This document shows positions 60,856-64,000 of a stretch of 64,000 nt of DNA, piece by piece (within the stretch, counting starts at the first letter, position 1; the number at the start of each line of letters is the position of its first letter). This DNA comes from Ephemerocybe angulata (lineage: Eukaryota; Basidiomycota; Agaricomycetes; Agaricales; Psathyrellaceae). The position numbers were made by a program, and so were the translations under genes. The stretch is taken from NCBI GenBank assembly GCA_013368325.1, contig JAACJK010000163.1, forward strand, positions 2,604,001 through 2,668,000. Direction: 5' to 3'. Below the pieces are notes generated by a model that was not told the origin of the DNA, ran no database searches, and was given only the letters and a program-made list of their open reading frames with translations.

Positions 60856-63554
60856 CTACGAATGGTACGTCTTGCAATTGCTGCACATGCCCTTCGGATA
60901 GAAAGGGTTGGGGTGGAACCTGCCGCACCCCCTCGAGTTCGAAGCCACGCCTTGGGGTGGCAGTTCTGCGGCACTTTCGAAGGGTGAAATGTCGTAATCG
61001 AGGCCCCTTCCATCATCCCCATGCCCCGCACTCAACGACGACTGCGAGTTGTTCAAGAATGACTGCATCGATTCGGTGGAGGATGTCGTCGATGGTCTGG
61101 GAGGAATTGACGGAGGAGATGGTCCCAATTTCCGTGCTGGGATTGCAGGAGTAGAATGGGCCGAGTGCATGGGCCTACGGGGTGGCGGGGGAGGAGGCGC
61201 CTTCTTCGGCGTCACGCTGGTGCCAGTGGTAGGACTTGGTGGCCCTTCGCTCTGCGAACGCAATAAAGGCTGGTTCGCCGTGTCTCCGTGATGATCATCG
61301 TCCCGCAACAACACACTGCGCATCTTTGGTGTCATCTTTGACTGAGAGGCTCCCAAGAACACGTCCATATCGTCAGAGAAGCGACGAGGGGCCGCAGTGG
61401 CCTTTGGAGACTCGTTATCTGTCTCTTCATGCTGATCGCTCATAACGTCGTTGAAGGCTCCACCATAGAATGGGCTGCGGTTGTGGGTCAGCGGTTGCAG
61501 ACCATATTCGTCCTCCAGATCACTAGTCAAGTTTCCGTCGTCGAGATGAGGGGGTGCGGATGCGTATTGGGAAGGGCCGTCCCCTTCGGTTGCTTGAATA
61601 CCCTCGTCGGGTCGGTAAGGGCGAGGGGGAAGCTCTGGCGAAACTTTAGGAGAATTTGAGACGTATGATGTCGGGAAGAGACCCTTCTTCCCATCTATCT
61701 CGCCCATCCACCATCCGTCTACGACTTCATTCAGTACTTTAATGTCAGTGCCAGCCCTGAAAGTCAACTCATCGGCCGAGCCGTTGAAGTCGTACAGGGC
61801 CTTGACGGTCTTCTTGTCTTGTAAGGAACGCGGCTTGAGGATACGAGGAGGCGCCAAAGGTGCAGGTGCAACAGAAGCGAGGGCCTCCTTCGACTTCTTT
61901 CTCGAGGAGACCTTGCCCTTGAGCGAAAAGCTGCCCCTCCTCGCGTTTGGTTGGCGCGCGTCTTCATCAACATTGGGGGAATCAATATCAGCTCCGTCGT
62001 CGCCTAAGGTAGAGAATGCCTCCTTGTCCTTGTTCTTCTTACTCCGATTGGCGAGGTTGTCAACTGCATTTGAAGCCCACCCCGCAACACTGAGCCGACG
62101 TGGCTTGTTCTCCTCTTTTTCCTCCTTGCCATTCTTGTCACTGGAGGAGGCTGCACTCGAGTTGGTTCTTCTGCGCGATAACCTAGACGAGGGACGGGAG
62201 GGACCACGACTTCCAGAAGATTCTGATTTTTTGTGTTTCCTGAACGATCCGCGAGACGGCGGGCGATAATTCTCGTCGTCGGATGAATCGAGTGACAAGG
62301 GTTGCACCACTGGCGTGGATATAGCCCTGCGAGGAAGCATAGGCGTTGTCGACGCGTTCGTTCGCTGGTTCGACATGTTTGAAGGGTCTGAGCTTCGAGA
62401 AGAGCTAGTAAAAATATTAAGAATTTGTCCCCAACAATTCATGTTAAGCACTTACTTGTCAGGCCAGTCATCACGAACGTCCTTCAAGATTTGAAGATGT
62501 TGCTGCACGAAGTTGATTTCCAAATCCAAGAAGGCTGAAAGCTCGCGTTCTTGGGCGACCTCGTTCTCCTGGAGTGCGTGCATGTGAGCTCGCATGTCCT
62601 CTATGGTTTCATCACTGTACTGAATTCAGTAACCAGCCCACGAACGCACAAAGTAAACTTACTATCTTTGCTGAGCTCGCTCCATCTCGTCCTCTGCTTC
62701 GCGAAGTTTATCCTTATCCTTATCCTTCTTGCTATTTAGCGTCTTCTCGAACTTGGCTGTGGCGGAGTCGAGCACACCTCTAGGCACCAGTCAAAAGCAG
62801 GTGCACGCGATATAGTATAGACACATACCTCCTGCTCTCTAATTGTTTGCGCAAAGCCTCATATTCCTTAATTTCCTCCAGAAACCGCTCAATGGCCGCC
62901 ATAAATGTATCCTTGAACTGGACGGCATACGTCTGCTGGAGCGTGGCTATACTACAGTGTGCACGCCCCAATCTGACAAGAGAACTCCCTGAAATCACTA
63001 TCAGCATCGAGGGCTCGGGGGAGGGTTGCGCGGTAACCGAGAGCTGCTCACCGAACCGTGAATCTTCAGGGAACTGTTCTCCATGAGATATCATGACCAT
63101 GCCCAGCGCATCGATCGGGAGTAGCTTGTCCGAATCCCCTGCGGCTTCGCTGACCTTCTTCTTGGACAGAGATTGTTGGTATGCTTCACAGGCGCCATAC
63201 AGCCTGGAGACGCGGATATCGATCCAGGTCAGCAGGTGTTCAAGGCGGCCGAGGTTAAGTAGACAAACCTGATGGCCCCATCCTTGCGCAGGTCTATGTC
63301 CCTCTCAAGCTCTGCAAACTCATCCAACTCATCCGTGACCGTCGTCTTGTCCTTGGAGGTCGAGATTACTTCGCCTGCCCACTGTATAAATCATAAAGTG
63401 GCGTGATCATCAGCCTTGGACCCGCCAACTCATAGTGTTCGATAGAGCTGACCTGGCGTAGCTTTCCGAGCTATGTAGTAGTACGTGTGGATGTATTATG
63501 AGTTTCTGCTGGAGTAGGAGGTGTTCGTGGGAGTCTTACCGGTTTGCTACTCAT
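60856..63554 (-). CDS. BAR-SH3 domain protein (endophilin-like)
   Basis: Membrane-curving adaptor, probably in endocytosis or vesicle traffic. The multi-exon N-terminal half (63.5-62.45 kb) is a helical BAR domain: MSSKPLGKLRQ, WAGEVISTSKDKTTVTDELD, ELERDIDLRKDGAIR, LYGACEAYQQSLSKKKV, FKDTFMAAIERFLEEIKEYE and ERELSAFLDLEINFVQQHLQ. The long last exon has a basic Ser/Arg-rich linker, one SH3 domain (TVKALYDFNGSADELTFRAG, NEVVDGWWMGEIDGKKGLFP), then a Pro-rich region (PKKAPPPPPPRRP). The extreme C terminus is CGRFHPNPFYPKGMCSNC, with CxxC followed by KTYHS. The SH3 and polyproline parts suggest partners in actin patches, possibly including the BBC1-like protein of this window (inference). Confidence 0.87.
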
Positions 63555-63806
63555 TGGGACGTTGCACTGAGACTGACGGTAAGGAGGGAAATCTCGATCA
63601 AGCGCTGTCTCGGTCGACGTCAGTATTTCTATGTGGCACGGGCGATGCCGAAAGGGGCCAGGGTTTGAATTTGGATCGAGATCTGCACAGTGATGCGCGC
63701 ATGGATGCAGACTCCCGAGTAGTCCAGGGTGTTGGGGAGAAAGCCATGGTAGACAGCGAAAGCACATGTGATACAACAAATACAACATTCAGATACGGCT
63801 CGTAAT

Positions 63807-64000
63807 CTACGTCTGGACGCCCCGCGCTGCCAGATTCACTCCGTGCTGGATGGCGACAGCCTCTTCAACCCAAGGCAGTTGGAAGAACTCGCTTCGCCTC
63901 AACTCTTCCTGCCTCACGGTCATACCCTCCGTGGGCCCGCTTCCCAGAATACTCTCGAGGTCGCGCGACTGTGACTCGAGCCATGTGTGGACAAACTTGG
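63807..64000 (-). CDS. C-terminal end of a SWP73/BAF60-type chromatin remodeler subunit (partial)
   Basis: Only the last 64 or so codons lie in the window; the frame enters open from the right edge and stops at TAG 63807. The visible part begins KFVHTWLESQSRDLESIL and continues GMTVRQEELRRSEFFQLP then WVEEAVAIQHG. BAF60/SMARCD proteins end with the same layout: a F-x-x-x-W-L-x-S-Q-x-R-D-L helix, then R-R-x-E-F-x-x-x-P-W-x-x-E-A-V. The SWIB domain would lie further right. Known: SWP73/Rsc6/Ssr3 are subunits of SWI/SNF and RSC. The match is by pattern only, so a paralog in either complex is possible. It is on the same strand as the BAR-SH3 gene. Confidence 0.72.
   Translation of the reverse strand, partial: KFVHTWLESQSRDLESILGSGPTEGMTVRQEELRRSEFFQLPWVEEAVAIQHGVNLAARGVQT

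Overview
The window is nuclear DNA of a filamentous basidiomycete, most likely an Agaricomycete (mushroom-forming fungus). The evidence is as follows. Genes are dense and carry many 50-70 nt GT-AG introns. Fungus-specific families are present (PalI/SUR7, the BBC1/AIM3 C-terminal domain, TPR-DUF4470, an Agaricomycete-style NACHT protein and an F-box/LRR-like protein). TATA boxes and CT-rich initiation regions are of fungal type. I see no plasmid, phage, CRISPR, rRNA or tRNA signature and no intact transposon. Exon models were built by hand from splice signals and family motifs; where exon coordinates are quoted, the lengths sum to a multiple of three. The species is not identified.

Left part (1-15.4 kb): PAN3 (minus, cut by the window edge), a NACHT-type NTPase (minus), a Cid1-like nucleotidyltransferase with a long low-complexity tail (plus), LSM7 (minus) and importin beta-1 (plus). 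PAN3, a Cid1-type enzyme and LSM7 all belong to cytoplasmic mRNA 3'-end turnover (deadenylation, terminal uridylation or adenylation, Lsm1-7 binding).

Gene-poor part (15.4-26.7 kb): long stretches without supportable genes hold three small genes. These are a PalI/SUR7-like four-span membrane protein, a single-span protein with two PPxY motifs and a 76-residue Cys/His-rich protein. The non-coding DNA here shows decayed repeats, a local excess of TGACTCG and several copies of the nonamer TAAGCGCCC.

Middle part (26.7-46.5 kb): a BBC1/AIM3-like actin-patch protein, DIM1 (18S rRNA dimethylase), TMA64/eIF2D, an RluA-type pseudouridine synthase divergent from TMA64, an unknown protein, a TPR-DUF4470 protein divergent from a Ufo1-like F-box/WD40/UIM protein, and a second F-box protein.

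Right part (46.8-64 kb): a cytochrome P450, a pair of tandem paralogous membrane proteins, glyceraldehyde-3-phosphate dehydrogenase, a rhodanese plus dual-specificity (MAP kinase) phosphatase, a 2OG-Fe(II) dioxygenase, the GTPase Rheb, a BAR-SH3 protein, and the C-terminal end of a SWP73/BAF60-type remodeler subunit at the right edge. The genes are mostly conserved housekeeping functions interleaved with lineage-specific ones; no secondary-metabolite backbone enzyme is visible near the P450.
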